Shown: positions 1 through 6,938 of the stretch, in pieces | Numbering within the stretch: the first letter of the stretch is position 1 | How the letters are laid out: each line of letters starts with the position of its first letter | Virus record (IMG/VR): IMGVR_UViG_3300032053_000255 | Location: 1 to 35,659 of that record | Length of the DNA stretch: 35,659 nucleotides | From: a virus | Reading direction: 5' to 3' (one strand) | Made by a program: the position numbers and the translations under genes | Notes under the pieces: generated by a model | Told to the model about the DNA's origin: nothing | Seen by the model: the letters and a program-made list of their open reading frames with translations, nothing else | Database searches by the model: none

Positions 1-1840
1 GGATCTTCGTCTCTATATAGTGAGGTCAATCAATATAATGATACTACAAATGTTTGGGCAACTAAAGCTGCCGGAGGAACCGCGAGATCCGGCCTCGGCG
101 AGTTTTCTCTAAACGGTTTTGGTTACTTGTGTAATGGATATACCGGATCAAATTCAAACGAAGTAAACCAATATAATGATACTGTCAACACTTGGACAAC
201 AAAAGCCGCTGGGGGAACCGCTCGCCGGAACTTGGCAGGATTTTCTTTAAATGGATTTGGATATATTTGTGATGGATATGTTGCAACATATTCTAATGAA
301 GTTAACCAATATAATGATGCTACTAATGCTTGGTCAACTAAAGCAACTGGAGGAACTGCTAGATATAATATAAAAGGATTTTCCCTAAATGGTTTTGGTT
401 ATATTTGCGAAGGATATTCTGGTTCTCAAACAAACGAAGTCAATCAGTACAATGATACTGCAAATACCTGGGCCATAAAGGCCATTGGAGGAACCGCGAG
501 AAACGCACACGCAACATTTGCTTTAAATGGATTTGGATATATTGCCAACGGATATACAACAACATATACAAATGAAGTAAATGAATACAACGATGCCTCA
601 AATACTTGGACCACTAAAGCTACTGGAGGAACTGCTAGAAGTCAATTGGCTGGGTTTTCTGTAAATGGATTTGGATATATTGCCAATGGATATACTGGTT
701 CTAATTCTAACGAAGTAAACCAATACCGCAATCATAATCTTTATCAAGTTACAACTTCATACAAGAAATCAAAGAAGCTTCCAATGACTATATCTCTAAC
801 AGCTTCTTGTAATGCTTTCAGCGATCCTTCAATGACATTGCCAGTTCAAATCTCTTCAGATGGTGGTGCAACTTGGTTGTATGGTGAAAGCAATGGTAGA
901 GGATTCTTAAAGACCGGGCAGACCTTAGCTACTGCGCTTACTAAAACTTCAGAAGGATATTATGATTATCAATTGAAGATTGGGATACCAGAATTTGTTG
1001 CTGGAGTTGGTGCAGGGTACTGGGCATTGAAGGCGAATGCCGGTACAGCACGACAGCAGCCCGCTGGGTTTTCATTAAATGGATTTGGTTATATATGCAA
1101 TGGTCACACAGGATCGGCATCTAATGAAGTTAACAAGTATAATGATATTCTGAATTCTTGGGCGACAAAAGCAACTGGCGGAACAGCAAGATGGACACTG
1201 AATGGATTTTCATTAAACGGCTTTGGATACATTTGTGATGGTTGGACTGGATCATATTCCAACGAAGTCAATCAATACAATGATGCTACTGATTCGTGGT
1301 CAACTAAAGCAACAGGAGGTTCAGCGAGGCAAGAACCTGCCGCGTTTTCTTTAAATGGATTTGGATATTTGGCAAACGGTTCGACCGGTTCTAATTCAAA
1401 TGAAGTCAATCAATACAATGATGCTTTAAATACTTGGAGCACCAAAGCTACTGGAGGTACAGCTAGATCCAATCTATCGGGATTTTCTTTGAATGGATTT
1501 GGATATATTTGTAATGGCCAACCAAACAGCGGATATTCAAACGAAGTTAATCAATACAATGATGCCACAAATGCTTGGGCGACTAAAGCTACCGGAGGCA
1601 CCGCAAGAATGCTTCTTTCAGCATTCTCGGTAAATGGATTTGGATATCTTTGCAAAGGTTATAATGGTTCAATCTTAGATGAAGTTAATCAGTACAACGA
1701 TTCTATGAATGTTTGGAACAACAAGGCGATTGGCGGAACATCTAGAAACAGTCTTGAGTCATTTTCTCTGAATGGTTCTGGATATATATGCAGTGGTTGG
1801 ACAGGATCATATTCCAATGAAGTAAACCAATACGTCGAAT
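1..1840 (+). repeat. ~138-bp tandem coding repeats (kelch-like blades)
   Basis: Direct imperfect repeats of about 138 bp (46 codons; one unit is 47) run through the fibre gene. They are recognised by recurring gaagT-Aac-Caata-aatgat and aatggatttggatatat blocks. The array is interrupted from about 730 to 1015 by non-repeat coding sequence. Synonymous differences between copies are numerous, so the array is old or diversifying rather than a recent expansion. Confidence 0.85.
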
Positions 1841-1887
1841 CTGCCGCGATAAATACTCTGTTAGCAACTTTATCAATAAAGGAATAA
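1..1887 (+). CDS. Kelch-like repeat tail fibre/adhesin (5' end outside window)
   Basis: The reading frame is open from base 1, so the true start lies upstream; 628 residues are visible. It is built from ~46-residue repeats with the pattern NEVNQYND..NTW.TKA.GGTAR....FSLNGFGYI.NGYTG, which resembles kelch/galactose-oxidase beta-propeller blades. About five blades (residues 1-235) are followed by ~85 residues without repeats (about residues 245-340). Six more blades (about 341-600) and a short tail follow. Two propellers joined by a spacer is the simplest reading. Position at the head of a structural cluster and the repeat type suggest a receptor-binding fibre or an adhesin displayed on the tail; this is inference. 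It ends in a TAATG overlap with the next gene. It could also be a capsid decoration protein. Confidence 0.8.
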   Translation, partial: GSSSLYSEVNQYNDTTNVWATKAAGGTARSGLGEFSLNGFGYLCNGYTGSNSNEVNQYNDTVNTWTTKAAGGTARRNLAGFSLNGFGYICDGYVATYSNEVNQYNDATNAWSTKATGGTARYNIKGFSLNGFGYICEGYSGSQTNEVNQYNDTANTWAIKAIGGTARNAHATFALNGFGYIANGYTTTYTNEVNEYNDASNTWTTKATGGTARSQLAGFSVNGFGYIANGYTGSNSNEVNQYRNHNLYQVTTSYKKSKKLPMTISLTASCNAFSDPSMTLPVQISSDGGATWLYGESNGRGFLKTGQTLATALTKTSEGYYDYQLKIGIPEFVAGVGAGYWALKANAGTARQQPAGFSLNGFGYICNGHTGSASNEVNKYNDILNSWATKATGGTARWTLNGFSLNGFGYICDGWTGSYSNEVNQYNDATDSWSTKATGGSARQEPAAFSLNGFGYLANGSTGSNSNEVNQYNDALNTWSTKATGGTARSNLSGFSLNGFGYICNGQPNSGYSNEVNQYNDATNAWATKATGGTARMLLSAFSVNGFGYLCKGYNGSILDEVNQYNDSMNVWNNKAIGGTSRNSLESFSLNGSGYICSGWTGSYSNEVNQYVESAAINTLLATLSIKE

Positions 1888-1892
1888 TGTAT

Positions 1893-2531
1893 ATGACTGA
1901 ACTGATTGAAACTAAAATTAATGAATTGGCAATCGTATCTGAAGAGAACAAGGCCCTACTCATTCAAGGTTCTCAGTTTACACAAGTGCCTTACTTCCCC
2001 TTGACAACTGAGTTTGTTGGGAAGTATGTGCTCAATGCATCTGAGTATCCATCTGATGAAGGAAAGTTTATTCAAGCATCTACAGAACTTAAGTCCAGGT
2101 TGAATCAACTCTTTCAGGCCAACTATGATTATAAGAAGAATCAGATTGAGCTTGAGAAGTTGGAACTTGACATTGAAGAGATTGAAGAATCTTCTAAGTC
2201 TACAAAAAGAATCGCGGTTGAAGTTGCAGAGAAAGAACTTGAGATGGCCGCGAAGAACTGGGCACTCAGGAACATCAAAGAGAATGCTGAGAATCTTTTC
2301 AATGAATATAAGACTTGGTTGAATGTTGTAAATCAAATGTCTGGAAAGCTTCAGAACAAATATCCAGATGCAAAATCTTGGAAAGACTTTGATCTGAATG
2401 AAGCCAGGATGATTGATATCAGAGCTAAGATGCAGCAATGGGTTATTTTGTCACAACATGGGCAAACACTTAATCAGTCTCAGATCAATTTGCTTGTATC
2501 TGAACAACTTGATAATGCTCAAAAGAAATAG
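1893..2531 (+). CDS. Coiled-coil protein downstream of fibre
   Basis: 212 aa, function not recognised. The middle (about residues 75-150) is rich in E, K, L, N and Q with heptad-like spacing, so a long coiled coil is likely; no signal peptide or membrane segment is seen. An in-frame ATG lies two codons earlier at 1887, overlapping the fibre stop. I prefer 1893 because AAAGGA at 1878-1883 is then 9 nt away instead of 3. Tight coupling to the fibre suggests a fibre-associated structural or assembly role, by position only. Confidence 0.75.
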   Translation: MTELIETKINELAIVSEENKALLIQGSQFTQVPYFPLTTEFVGKYVLNASEYPSDEGKFIQASTELKSRLNQLFQANYDYKKNQIELEKLELDIEEIEESSKSTKRIAVEVAEKELEMAAKNWALRNIKENAENLFNEYKTWLNVVNQMSGKLQNKYPDAKSWKDFDLNEARMIDIRAKMQQWVILSQHGQTLNQSQINLLVSEQLDNAQKK

Positions 2532-2549
2532 TTTTAAAGGAGAACCAAA

Positions 2550-2795
2550 ATGTTATACAGACCTTGCATTAATAAGAACGATACGGCTGAATGGAAAGAA
2601 GTAGTAGCTCTGATTCCTGATGATGGAGTTGTCGGCGATTATTTGGATGGTTATGGAAACTATCAATATACACAATTGGATTTTACGATTGGAGCAATTC
2701 CAGCTATTACAGAAGGACTTGTATTTGAACCACAGGATCTTTTGTTTGTTACTAAAGACGGCGTAGTTCGTTGTAAGACTCAGGAAGAACTATAA
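2550..2795 (+). CDS. Small acidic protein in fibre operon
   Basis: 81 aa, not recognised. AAAGGAG sits 7 nt before the ATG, a strong ribosome binding site. Aromatic residues and D/G turns (for example GDYLDGYGNYQYTQ) suggest a small beta-rich fold; there are no cysteines beyond two scattered ones and no membrane segment. It is the last plus-strand gene of the fibre cluster and its end overlaps, tail to tail, the convergent minus-strand gene at 2780-3109 by 16 nt. Confidence 0.7.
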   Translation: MLYRPCINKNDTAEWKEVVALIPDDGVVGDYLDGYGNYQYTQLDFTIGAIPAITEGLVFEPQDLLFVTKDGVVRCKTQEEL

Positions 2796-3109
2796 GTCTT
2801 CCAAAGTTTCTTGGCTGCTTGAAAGATCCAATAGTCTGAAGGCTTGGTCGGTTCATCGGCCAGAACCAAATCTTTTTCATATACTGTTAAGATAACTTGA
2901 TCTTCAAGACACATGTATATTGCCACAGAATCATTTAAGGCAGCTTGAAGGTTAAGATGTATACATTCAACAAATCTTTTGGCTATACTTTCTTTGTTCT
3001 CCAGTTCGGCTGGAAAGAATTTTAAATCATCTTTATCCAATGTCGCAATCTGGCCAGCGGCATCTGAAAAATGTATTGTATTGGGCAATGGGTCTTGGCT
3101 ATTCATCAT
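2780..3109 (-). CDS. Hypothetical protein
   Basis: 109 aa, not recognised; mildly acidic, no membrane segment. The start ATGATG lies inside the end of the zinc-ribbon gene (stop 3099-3101), giving an 11-nt overlap and no own Shine-Dalgarno. Translation is therefore probably coupled. The second ATG at 3106 is an alternative start. It is the last gene of the minus-strand accessory array. Confidence 0.65.
   Translation of the reverse strand: MMNSQDPLPNTIHFSDAAGQIATLDKDDLKFFPAELENKESIAKRFVECIHLNLQAALNDSVAIYMCLEDQVILTVYEKDLVLADEPTKPSDYWIFQAAKKLWKTYSSS
2783..2802. terminator. Hairpin at convergent gene ends (weak terminator candidate)
   Basis: GGAAGA / TCTTCC form a perfect 6-bp stem around an 8-nt loop exactly where the plus-strand operon (stop 2793-2795) and the minus-strand operon (stop 2780-2782) collide. 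No T-run follows on either strand, so it is not a canonical intrinsic terminator. It may only slow or protect the 3' ends. Confidence 0.3.
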
Positions 3110-3275
3110 AATAGCCGCACTGAGTACATACTAAAGTATTGTGAAGGTCAGCTCCACAATTAGGGCATCTATCATCTTGTACAATTTCGAACGTATCTCC
3201 GTCGATGTCATTGTACCATCCAGTATCATCTTCGGGCCACGCTATGTTCATAAAGTACTTAGCTAAGTTCTCCAT
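3099..3275 (-). CDS. Zinc-ribbon microprotein
   Basis: 58 aa. An acidic N-terminal half is followed by CPNCGADL...VCTQCG at residues 37-53, a textbook two-knuckle treble/ribbon zinc site. Such ribbons bind nucleic acid or protein partners; the partner here is unknown. The ATG overlaps the 3' end of the upstream basic gene by 17 nt and its stop overlaps the next start by 11 nt, so it sits in a coupled three-gene run. The upstream AAAGAAC is only a weak ribosome binding site. Confidence 0.65.
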   Translation of the reverse strand: MENLAKYFMNIAWPEDDTGWYNDIDGDTFEIVQDDRCPNCGADLHNTLVCTQCGYYDE

Positions 3276-3438
3276 GTTCTTTTATTGCAACCTCGTTGTT
3301 TTGTTTTCTATTACCTTTTCTTTTCTTGGACTTATCTTCGAAAACTTGCGAACGGTTGAACGTAAGGTTGCAATCGCGCTTGCGTAATTGCGCGAGTCTT
3401 TTTAACAGTCTAACCGGCTTTGGGTCTATCCTTTTCAT
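3259..3438 (-). CDS. Small basic protein
   Basis: 59 aa, strongly basic (KRLAQLRKR and KSKKRKGNRK stretches), no hydrophobic segment; a nucleic-acid-binding role is plausible but unproven. A stop codon lies two codons before this ATG, so the start is fixed unless a later codon is used. There is no Shine-Dalgarno. A promoter -10/TATAAATA box ends only 7 nt before the ATG, so the message would be nearly leaderless. Confidence 0.5.
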   Translation of the reverse strand: MKRIDPKPVRLLKRLAQLRKRDCNLTFNRSQVFEDKSKKRKGNRKQNNEVAIKEHGELS

Positions 3439-3445
3439 CGAGAAC

Positions 3446-3476
3446 TATTTATATCATATCAACGTTTAAAAGTCAA
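3446..3476 (-). promoter_or_regulatory. Promoter: TTGACT-17-TATAAA, also a perfect T4-late box
   Basis: On the minus strand TTGACT (3471-3476), a 17-nt spacer and TATAAA (3448-3453) fit a sigma70 promoter. The same box reads TATAAATA (3446-3453), the T4 late promoter consensus. It faces the basic gene starting at 3438. Which polymerase form uses it cannot be decided from sequence. Confidence 0.55.
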
Positions 3477-3662
3477 ACAGAAACCTCCAGGTCAACGGCA
3501 GCTAACCCAGAGGTTTCAAAGGAGAAATTATAAACTAGGAGAACATTTTACTTATTCCGTTTTTTGAAGGTGGTCGGTTTATAACCGCCTAATAATAAAG
3601 AGGGCTGTTCCCATCACCCACCAAACCAATGCTATAATAAACCTTCGGTAAACGTCTATAAG

Positions 3663-3670
3663 TATTTATA
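3663..3670 (-). promoter_or_regulatory. T4-type late promoter box TATAAATA
   Basis: Perfect TATAAATA on the minus strand, 16 nt past the stop of the ParB-like gene and outside any gene. TTGCCT stands 17 nt upstream, so weak sigma70 use is also possible. Transcription would run through the non-coding stretch toward 3438. Confidence 0.5.
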
Positions 3671-3685
3671 ACACGGAGCTAATTT

Positions 3686-3976
3686 TTAGGCAAGTAGTTT
3701 CTGAATATTTCCGAAGGTCGGCTTAACTTCATCAAGAAGTAAAAGATCATATTCGTGTGGTTCGAGTTCTTCTCGGCCAAGCATTTTATACGCCGCAAGG
3801 CGATGATGGCCATCATTACAATATACAGTTCCATTTTCAAGTTGAACTAATTGAATCGGATTGATTGTTTCAAAATTGCAGATGGCATCAATTAAATTGT
3901 GTAGAAGGTTTTTTCGTTTGAGCTTTCTTTGAGTGACTAGGATTGAATCAATTTTCATATTATCGTTCAGGAACAT
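3686..3976 (-). CDS. ParB-like domain protein
   Basis: 96 aa. The segment NDGHHRLAAYKMLG (residues 54-67) is the signature of the ParB/sulfiredoxin-like fold, whose D-G-H/N-R-L motif binds nucleotide or phosphate. Plasmid ParB proteins are CTPases that bind DNA, but phage stand-alone versions this short lack the helix-turn-helix part, so no partition role is implied. An internal ATG at 3958 is an alternative start; neither has a clear ribosome binding site. Confidence 0.7.
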   Translation of the reverse strand: MFLNDNMKIDSILVTQRKLKRKNLLHNLIDAICNFETINPIQLVQLENGTVYCNDGHHRLAAYKMLGREELEPHEYDLLLLDEVKPTFGNIQKLLA

Positions 3977-4052
3977 TTGGATTGTAAACTTTAAAGATGT
4001 TACGAAAATTACCGTTCGGGAATCTATGCAGGTATATATTCATAAACTGAGC

Positions 4053-4265
4053 TTAGTGCCAGAAATACTTACGCAAAACTTCTTTCCTATCTATGCCCCT
4101 TTCTATGTCCTTCTCCATAAGAGATAGCAGGTTATCCAATAGCCCCGGTTTCAAATCGAAGCGGCTAATATATTCTCTCTTAGCTTCTAGAGCTTCTGCT
4201 GCTGGAATCCTTTTGGCCAGTTTTAAGATGAGTTTGAATACGAATCTTTTTATACGCTCTAGCAT
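4053..4265 (-). CDS. Small basic helical protein
   Basis: 70 aa, not recognised. The first ~20 residues are amphipathic and basic with a hydrophobic face (MLERIKRFVFKLILKLAKR), like a membrane-surface or DNA-contacting helix; the rest is charged and helical. The start codon lies in the last of three copies of a repeated AT-rich motif, and no Shine-Dalgarno is visible. Confidence 0.55.
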   Translation of the reverse strand: MLERIKRFVFKLILKLAKRIPAAEALEAKREYISRFDLKPGLLDNLLSLMEKDIERGIDRKEVLRKYFWH

Positions 4266-4365
4266 ATAAAGTTTATTTTAAGTTTAACTATTGGCCCGCT
4301 TTATATTTTCTAGCATATAAATGACAGGCCCGACCAAGTTCTTTTATACGTTTCAGCATATAAAA
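4247..4365 (-). repeat. Three dispersed ~23-nt repeats, each with an ATG
   Basis: Minus-strand pattern TTTATATGCT-[a/g]-[4-6 nt]-TATAAA occurs at 4342-4365, 4300-4321 and 4247-4270. Each copy can form a short AT hairpin and each carries an ATG opening MLKRIK, MLENIK or MLERIK. The first gives a possible 23-residue peptide (4288-4359), the second a 10-residue one, and the third starts the 70-aa gene. This looks like a duplicated gene start. Confidence 0.6.
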
Positions 4366-4578
4366 TCAAACTATACGGTAGCCCGTATATCTACAATGTT
4401 GACAAGCGATTCTCAATTGCGGCGGCCAGGAAGTTAGCATTGTATTTGGTTCAACGTCCACAAGTTCTTTGCCGCACTTGGGGCAAGCAATTCCATTTGG
4501 TCTAGGATTATATTCGTTGAAGTAATTCTTTCTGGCTATGTTATTCCATTCGTCGAGCGGCGTTAGTTCTTTACTCAT
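4366..4578 (-). CDS. Zinc-ribbon protein
   Basis: 70 aa. CPKCGKEL (residues 33-40) and CQHCRYTGYR (about 59-68) form a four-cysteine zinc ribbon similar to those of many phage and archaeal small proteins. GAGG 8 nt before the ATG is a good ribosome binding site. The start overlaps the stop of the KLP-N gene 4575-4829 (ATGA). The function beyond metal binding is unknown. Confidence 0.7.
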   Translation of the reverse strand: MSKELTPLDEWNNIARKNYFNEYNPRPNGIACPKCGKELVDVEPNTMLTSWPPQLRIACQHCRYTGYRIV

Positions 4579-4829
4579 TTCAAATCCTCAAAGTTTATTG
4601 CTTCAAATTTGTAGTAGTTTGCAATTTGAATATTTGTTTTTGAGATATATATTCCTGGAGAGAAGTCTCTGTGAATAATATCTTTCCAGGTCCAAAGCCC
4701 TTTATGAACAGACGGACTCGTTTCATATATTTTTAAGAACGCATACCGAGAATCATCTTTTAGAACAGCACTATGTTTAACATTATCAAGACTATATTTC
4801 TCACTTAGCTTGTAAGTCTTGTTACTCAT
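4575..4829 (-). CDS. KLP-N family protein (divergent N terminus)
   Basis: 84 aa, last member of block 1 of the paralogous family. The N terminus (K-T-Y-K-L-S) only partly fits the family's K-L-P-x-N. The C-terminal half fits well: PGIYISKTNIQIANYYKFEA followed by the terminal F-E-D-L-K. No own ribosome binding site is visible, but a sigma70-like promoter (4860-4888) precedes it, so it can be expressed separately from the six genes upstream. Confidence 0.65.
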   Translation of the reverse strand: MSNKTYKLSEKYSLDNVKHSAVLKDDSRYAFLKIYETSPSVHKGLWTWKDIIHRDFSPGIYISKTNIQIANYYKFEAINFEDLK

Positions 4830-4859
4830 GTATTATTAAAGCAAAGATACATACTGATT

Positions 4860-4888
4860 ATGATAGCAGAGTTATTTAAGATTGTCAA
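4860..4888 (-). promoter_or_regulatory. Sigma70-like promoter TTGACA-17-TATCAT
   Basis: Minus strand: TTGACA (4883-4888), 17-nt spacer, TATCAT (4860-4865). It overlaps the 3' end of the KLP-N gene 4872-5096, so the -35 box is also coding sequence. It lies about 30 nt before the ATG at 4829. Confidence 0.65.
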
Positions 4889-5096
4889 AAGGAATTAGCA
4901 ACGAGTCCATCCCAGGAATTCCTATAATGTGAATTCTGTTACTGTAAATATAAAGTGTAGGAGACACTTGAGATGCTTGATTTAGACCGGAGTTTTCAAT
5001 CCAGAAGCCGCGCTCGACACCTTCAAAGCGTTCATATCGTGTGATTGATATTTGTTCGAGATGTGTATTGTTCTTTGGAAGTTTTAAATGTTTCAT
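4872..5096 (-). CDS. KLP-N family protein
   Basis: 74 aa. A clear member: N-terminal M-K-H-L-K-L-P-K-N-N-T-H, central P-T-L-Y-I-Y beta strand and hairpin, C-terminal F-D-N-L-K. It contains the 19-nt DNA stretch shared exactly with the genes at 5093 and 11258. Start and upstream stop overlap as ATGA. No known domain is recognised. Size and alternating hydrophobic pattern suggest a small beta-rich globular protein. Confidence 0.75.
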   Translation of the reverse strand: MKHLKLPKNNTHLEQISITRYERFEGVERGFWIENSGLNQASQVSPTLYIYSNRIHIIGIPGMDSLLIPFDNLK

Positions 5097-5299
5097 TTCA
5101 ACTCATTAAAGTTTACTTCGTTGCTTTTGCAAAGTTTTCCCACAACCAGAAACGCATCTTGTGAAAGATAAATGGCTGGCAATTCTTGTGAGCGTTGATC
5201 CATTCCTGAATTTAGGATTGATATCTGGTATGATTCCCAACCATTCAATTCAACTTCTTCAAAGTGCGTATTGTTCTTTGGAAGTTTAAACTTTTTCAT
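5093..5299 (-). CDS. KLP-N family protein
   Basis: 68 aa. N-terminal K-K-F-K-L-P-K-N-N-T-H-F-E is closest to the family consensus; central P-A-I-Y-L-S; C-terminal F-N-E-L-K. ATGA overlaps join it to the genes on both sides. It shares the identical 19-nt DNA stretch (5269-5287) with the genes at 4872 and 11258, evidence of common descent or gene conversion. Confidence 0.75.
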   Translation of the reverse strand: MKKFKLPKNNTHFEEVELNGWESYQISILNSGMDQRSQELPAIYLSQDAFLVVGKLCKSNEVNFNELK

Positions 5300-5523
5300 C
5301 TTAATTCAGTCCACGATATTATTTTTACATTCTTATAATTGGCAATATGTATTTTATCTAGTTGAATATAAACCCCTGGATTATGGATACCGCGCCGTTC
5401 AGTATGCGGAACATTATCTACTATATTATTAAATATTCTTAGAGTATGATTAAATATTGTTTGAAGTCTGTCCGGCATCGCTGGCGTTGGTGTTTTGATT
5501 TTATACTTCTTGTCACAAATCAT
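5296..5523 (-). CDS. KLP-N family protein (N terminus divergent)
   Basis: 75 aa. The N terminus M-I-C-D-K-K-Y-K-I-K-T-P has lost the K-L-P-x-N core. The second half keeps the family hairpin (P-G-V-Y-I-Q-L-D-K-I-H-I) and the end W-T-E-L-R. ATGA overlaps join it to both neighbours. The conserved C-terminal half with a variable N-terminal half suggests a constant scaffold and a diversified face. Confidence 0.7.
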   Translation of the reverse strand: MICDKKYKIKTPTPAMPDRLQTIFNHTLRIFNNIVDNVPHTERRGIHNPGVYIQLDKIHIANYKNVKIISWTELR

Positions 5524-5735
5524 CTTAGGTCTTCCAAGTTTACAGATAGACGTTTACCTCCGGGCCTATCATTTCCAACAATGAATTGCCAGCGGCTAAA
5601 CACAATAAGTATTTCTGTGGCGGTTAGCTGGTGCAATGCTATACTATCGCAGCAAGCCAAATCTGGATCATTACTAAATTCAACGCTGGCAACTTTAAAA
5701 GTTGTATTGTTTATTGGAAGTTTTAAATGTTTCAT
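5520..5735 (-). CDS. KLP-N family protein
   Basis: 71 aa. N-terminal M-K-H-L-K-L-P-I-N-N-T-T-F, C-terminal L-E-D-L-R. I start it at 5735, directly after the upstream stop (TAA-G-ATG), because the K-L-P motif then falls at the same distance from the start as in its paralogues. An in-frame ATG at 5750 would add five residues. Confidence 0.75.
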   Translation of the reverse strand: MKHLKLPINNTTFKVASVEFSNDPDLACCDSIALHQLTATEILIVFSRWQFIVGNDRPGGKRLSVNLEDLR

Positions 5736-5736
5736 C

Positions 5737-5970
5737 TTAAATGTTATCAAAACGAATTACCTTAACCGATCTCCCATTATTGATTAGAATCTGTAAATAT
5801 TCTCGACCAATATAATATTGGTTGTGCCAAAGATCATTATTTGCAACAAGCCCACTCAAGTGGAAATGTTCGGGGCGACATTCTTGATCTTCGTATATTG
5901 AAACATGTTTTGGACGATGTTCCAATTTTCGTAGCTGTAAATTATTCCAAGGAATTTTTAGGATTTTCAT
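5737..5970 (-). CDS. KLP-N family protein
   Basis: 77 aa. N-terminal M-K-I-L-K-I-P-W-N-N, central Q-Y-Y-I-G strand, end I-R-F-D-N-I: a slightly divergent member without the final L-K. It carries several histidines (about residues 18, 23, 35, 37, 49). ATGA couples it to the upstream gene 5967-6281. Function unknown. Confidence 0.7.
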   Translation of the reverse strand: MKILKIPWNNLQLRKLEHRPKHVSIYEDQECRPEHFHLSGLVANNDLWHNQYYIGREYLQILINNGRSVKVIRFDNI

Positions 5971-6281
5971 TGAATTGCAGCAAGATAATCTTTGTGTGCC
6001 TTAATAATCTTAGGGCCAGTAACTAAGTTTCTCCAAGCTAGATACTTTGTTAAAACATTTTTTATCCAGAGTTTTGCTTCTGTCTTTGTCTCAAATCGTT
6101 TGCGCCGTTGTTCATCTAAATTTAAATAGACCATCCAGTCTTCGGGTTCGGGCCGAAGTATTAAATCTCCAACCCAAACTTTATTGACCACAATACAATA
6201 CTGCGGAACAAGCATAGGATTTTTGTCCACGGTTCTTCTATATTCAATCTTAATGGAATTCGCTTTAATTGATTTGGTCAT
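5967..6281 (-). CDS. Hypothetical protein
   Basis: 104 aa, basic, not recognised and without the KLP-N signature although it lies inside block 1. AAGGA 8 nt before the ATG at 6281 decides this start over an upstream ATG at 6308, which would overlap the preceding gene more. The composition (W-V-G-D-L-I-L-R-P, then a K/R-rich helical tail) suggests a mixed alpha/beta fold. Confidence 0.65.
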   Translation of the reverse strand: MTKSIKANSIKIEYRRTVDKNPMLVPQYCIVVNKVWVGDLILRPEPEDWMVYLNLDEQRRKRFETKTEAKLWIKNVLTKYLAWRNLVTGPKIIKAHKDYLAAIQ

Positions 6282-6501
6282 ATTCTGAATCCTTAATAAT
6301 TGTTCCATACTTTCTAAACACGAATTCGATGAAGTCTACAATTGTTTCGCAGTCTTCCAGGATATCGCCTTTGAGTTCTTCTGCCATTTCTTCGGTTTCA
6401 ATTGAGCCAGCCCTAAGTTTCGCGTCTACGGAGAATGCCGCATCGTCGTGGAGTCTTGCCAGAATCTTTAAGAACACATCTTTCACAGTCACGTTATTCA
6501 T
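6265..6501 (-). CDS. Small acidic helical protein
   Basis: 78 aa, not recognised. It is rich in D/E with helical periodicity throughout (E-T-E-E-M-A-E-E-L-K-G-D-I-L-E-D). Strong acidity would fit a protein or DNA-mimic interaction, but nothing specific supports it. ATGA overlap with the upstream KLP-N gene. Confidence 0.65.
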   Translation of the reverse strand: MNNVTVKDVFLKILARLHDDAAFSVDAKLRAGSIETEEMAEELKGDILEDCETIVDFIEFVFRKYGTIIKDSEYDQIN

Positions 6502-6845
6502 TTGAAATGCTTCTCCAATATGTTTATAATGTTTGTATATTCAGGATCGCCGCCCGCACTGAATACTAGCTCCATTCTTATTTGACCAAAGTTCATTCCT
6601 AGATTATTTTCAATATTAACTGAGCGAACACTAAGTGGATTGATTCTAATTGTTCCGTCGCAATTGTCGTAATCATACATCCCGGTAAATTGCGGAGCGA
6701 ATATCGAAAATATCTCTGAGTCAAATATGATTCTTCGATGATCGTGTCCCGCCATATCAACAGAGTCAAGCTGCAATCTTCCATCAGAAAGCAATGTTGC
6801 TATCTTAAACGGACTTATGGTAAGTGGAAGTTTAAATTGTTTCAT
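6498..6845 (-). CDS. KLP-N family protein, long variant
   Basis: 115 aa, the longest member and first of block 1. The N terminus M-K-Q-F-K-L-P-L-T-I-S-P-F fits the family, but the body is extended and the usual F-x-x-L-K end is replaced by a helical E-K-H-F-K. The start overlaps the stop of the 30-aa membrane peptide gene (AAATGA), which carries the strong ribosome binding site for the pair. Confidence 0.65.
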   Translation of the reverse strand: MKQFKLPLTISPFKIATLLSDGRLQLDSVDMAGHDHRRIIFDSEIFSIFAPQFTGMYDYDNCDGTIRINPLSVRSVNIENNLGMNFGQIRMELVFSAGGDPEYTNIINILEKHFK

Positions 6846-6934
6846 TTGAGCAACAACAAAATTAACAGTACCAAAATAGAAACATCAACAAGACCAGCAA
6901 CGAATAAACAAGCGTACCAAGTTTTAGTGTTCAT
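6842..6934 (-). CDS. 30-aa single-span membrane microprotein
   Basis: Sequence type: a short polar N terminus (MNTKTWY), then about 22 hydrophobic residues ending L-L-L-L-K. AAAGGA 9 nt before the ATG is a strong ribosome binding site, and the stop overlaps the next start, so I regard it as real despite its size. It probably sits in the inner membrane; its role is unknown. Confidence 0.6.
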   Translation of the reverse strand: MNTKTWYACLFVAGLVDVSILVLLILLLLK

Positions 6935-6938
6935 TTTA

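Larger units (their letters stand above)
3440..3685 (-). other. Non-coding stretch, possible untranslated RNA
   Basis: About 245 bp without a credible gene on either strand. It begins (minus sense) with TATAAATA at 3663-3670. It contains an imperfect hairpin AGGCGGT/ACCACCT near 3567-3589 and a 7-bp inverted repeat AAACCTC/GAGGTTT at 3481-3516. Two pyrimidine motifs TTCTCCT near 3519-3545 are complementary to Shine-Dalgarno sequences. The stretch ends at the promoter facing 3438. It may encode a small RNA or a long leader. Confidence 0.35.

Noticed and set aside
1-1887. Tandem repeats as a CRISPR-like array
   Set aside because: The repeats are protein-coding 138-bp units with an open frame throughout and no spacers.
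3481-3516. AAACCTC/GAGGTTT inverted repeat as a terminator
   Set aside because: The loop is long and neither side is followed by a T-run; kept only as part of the non-coding stretch.
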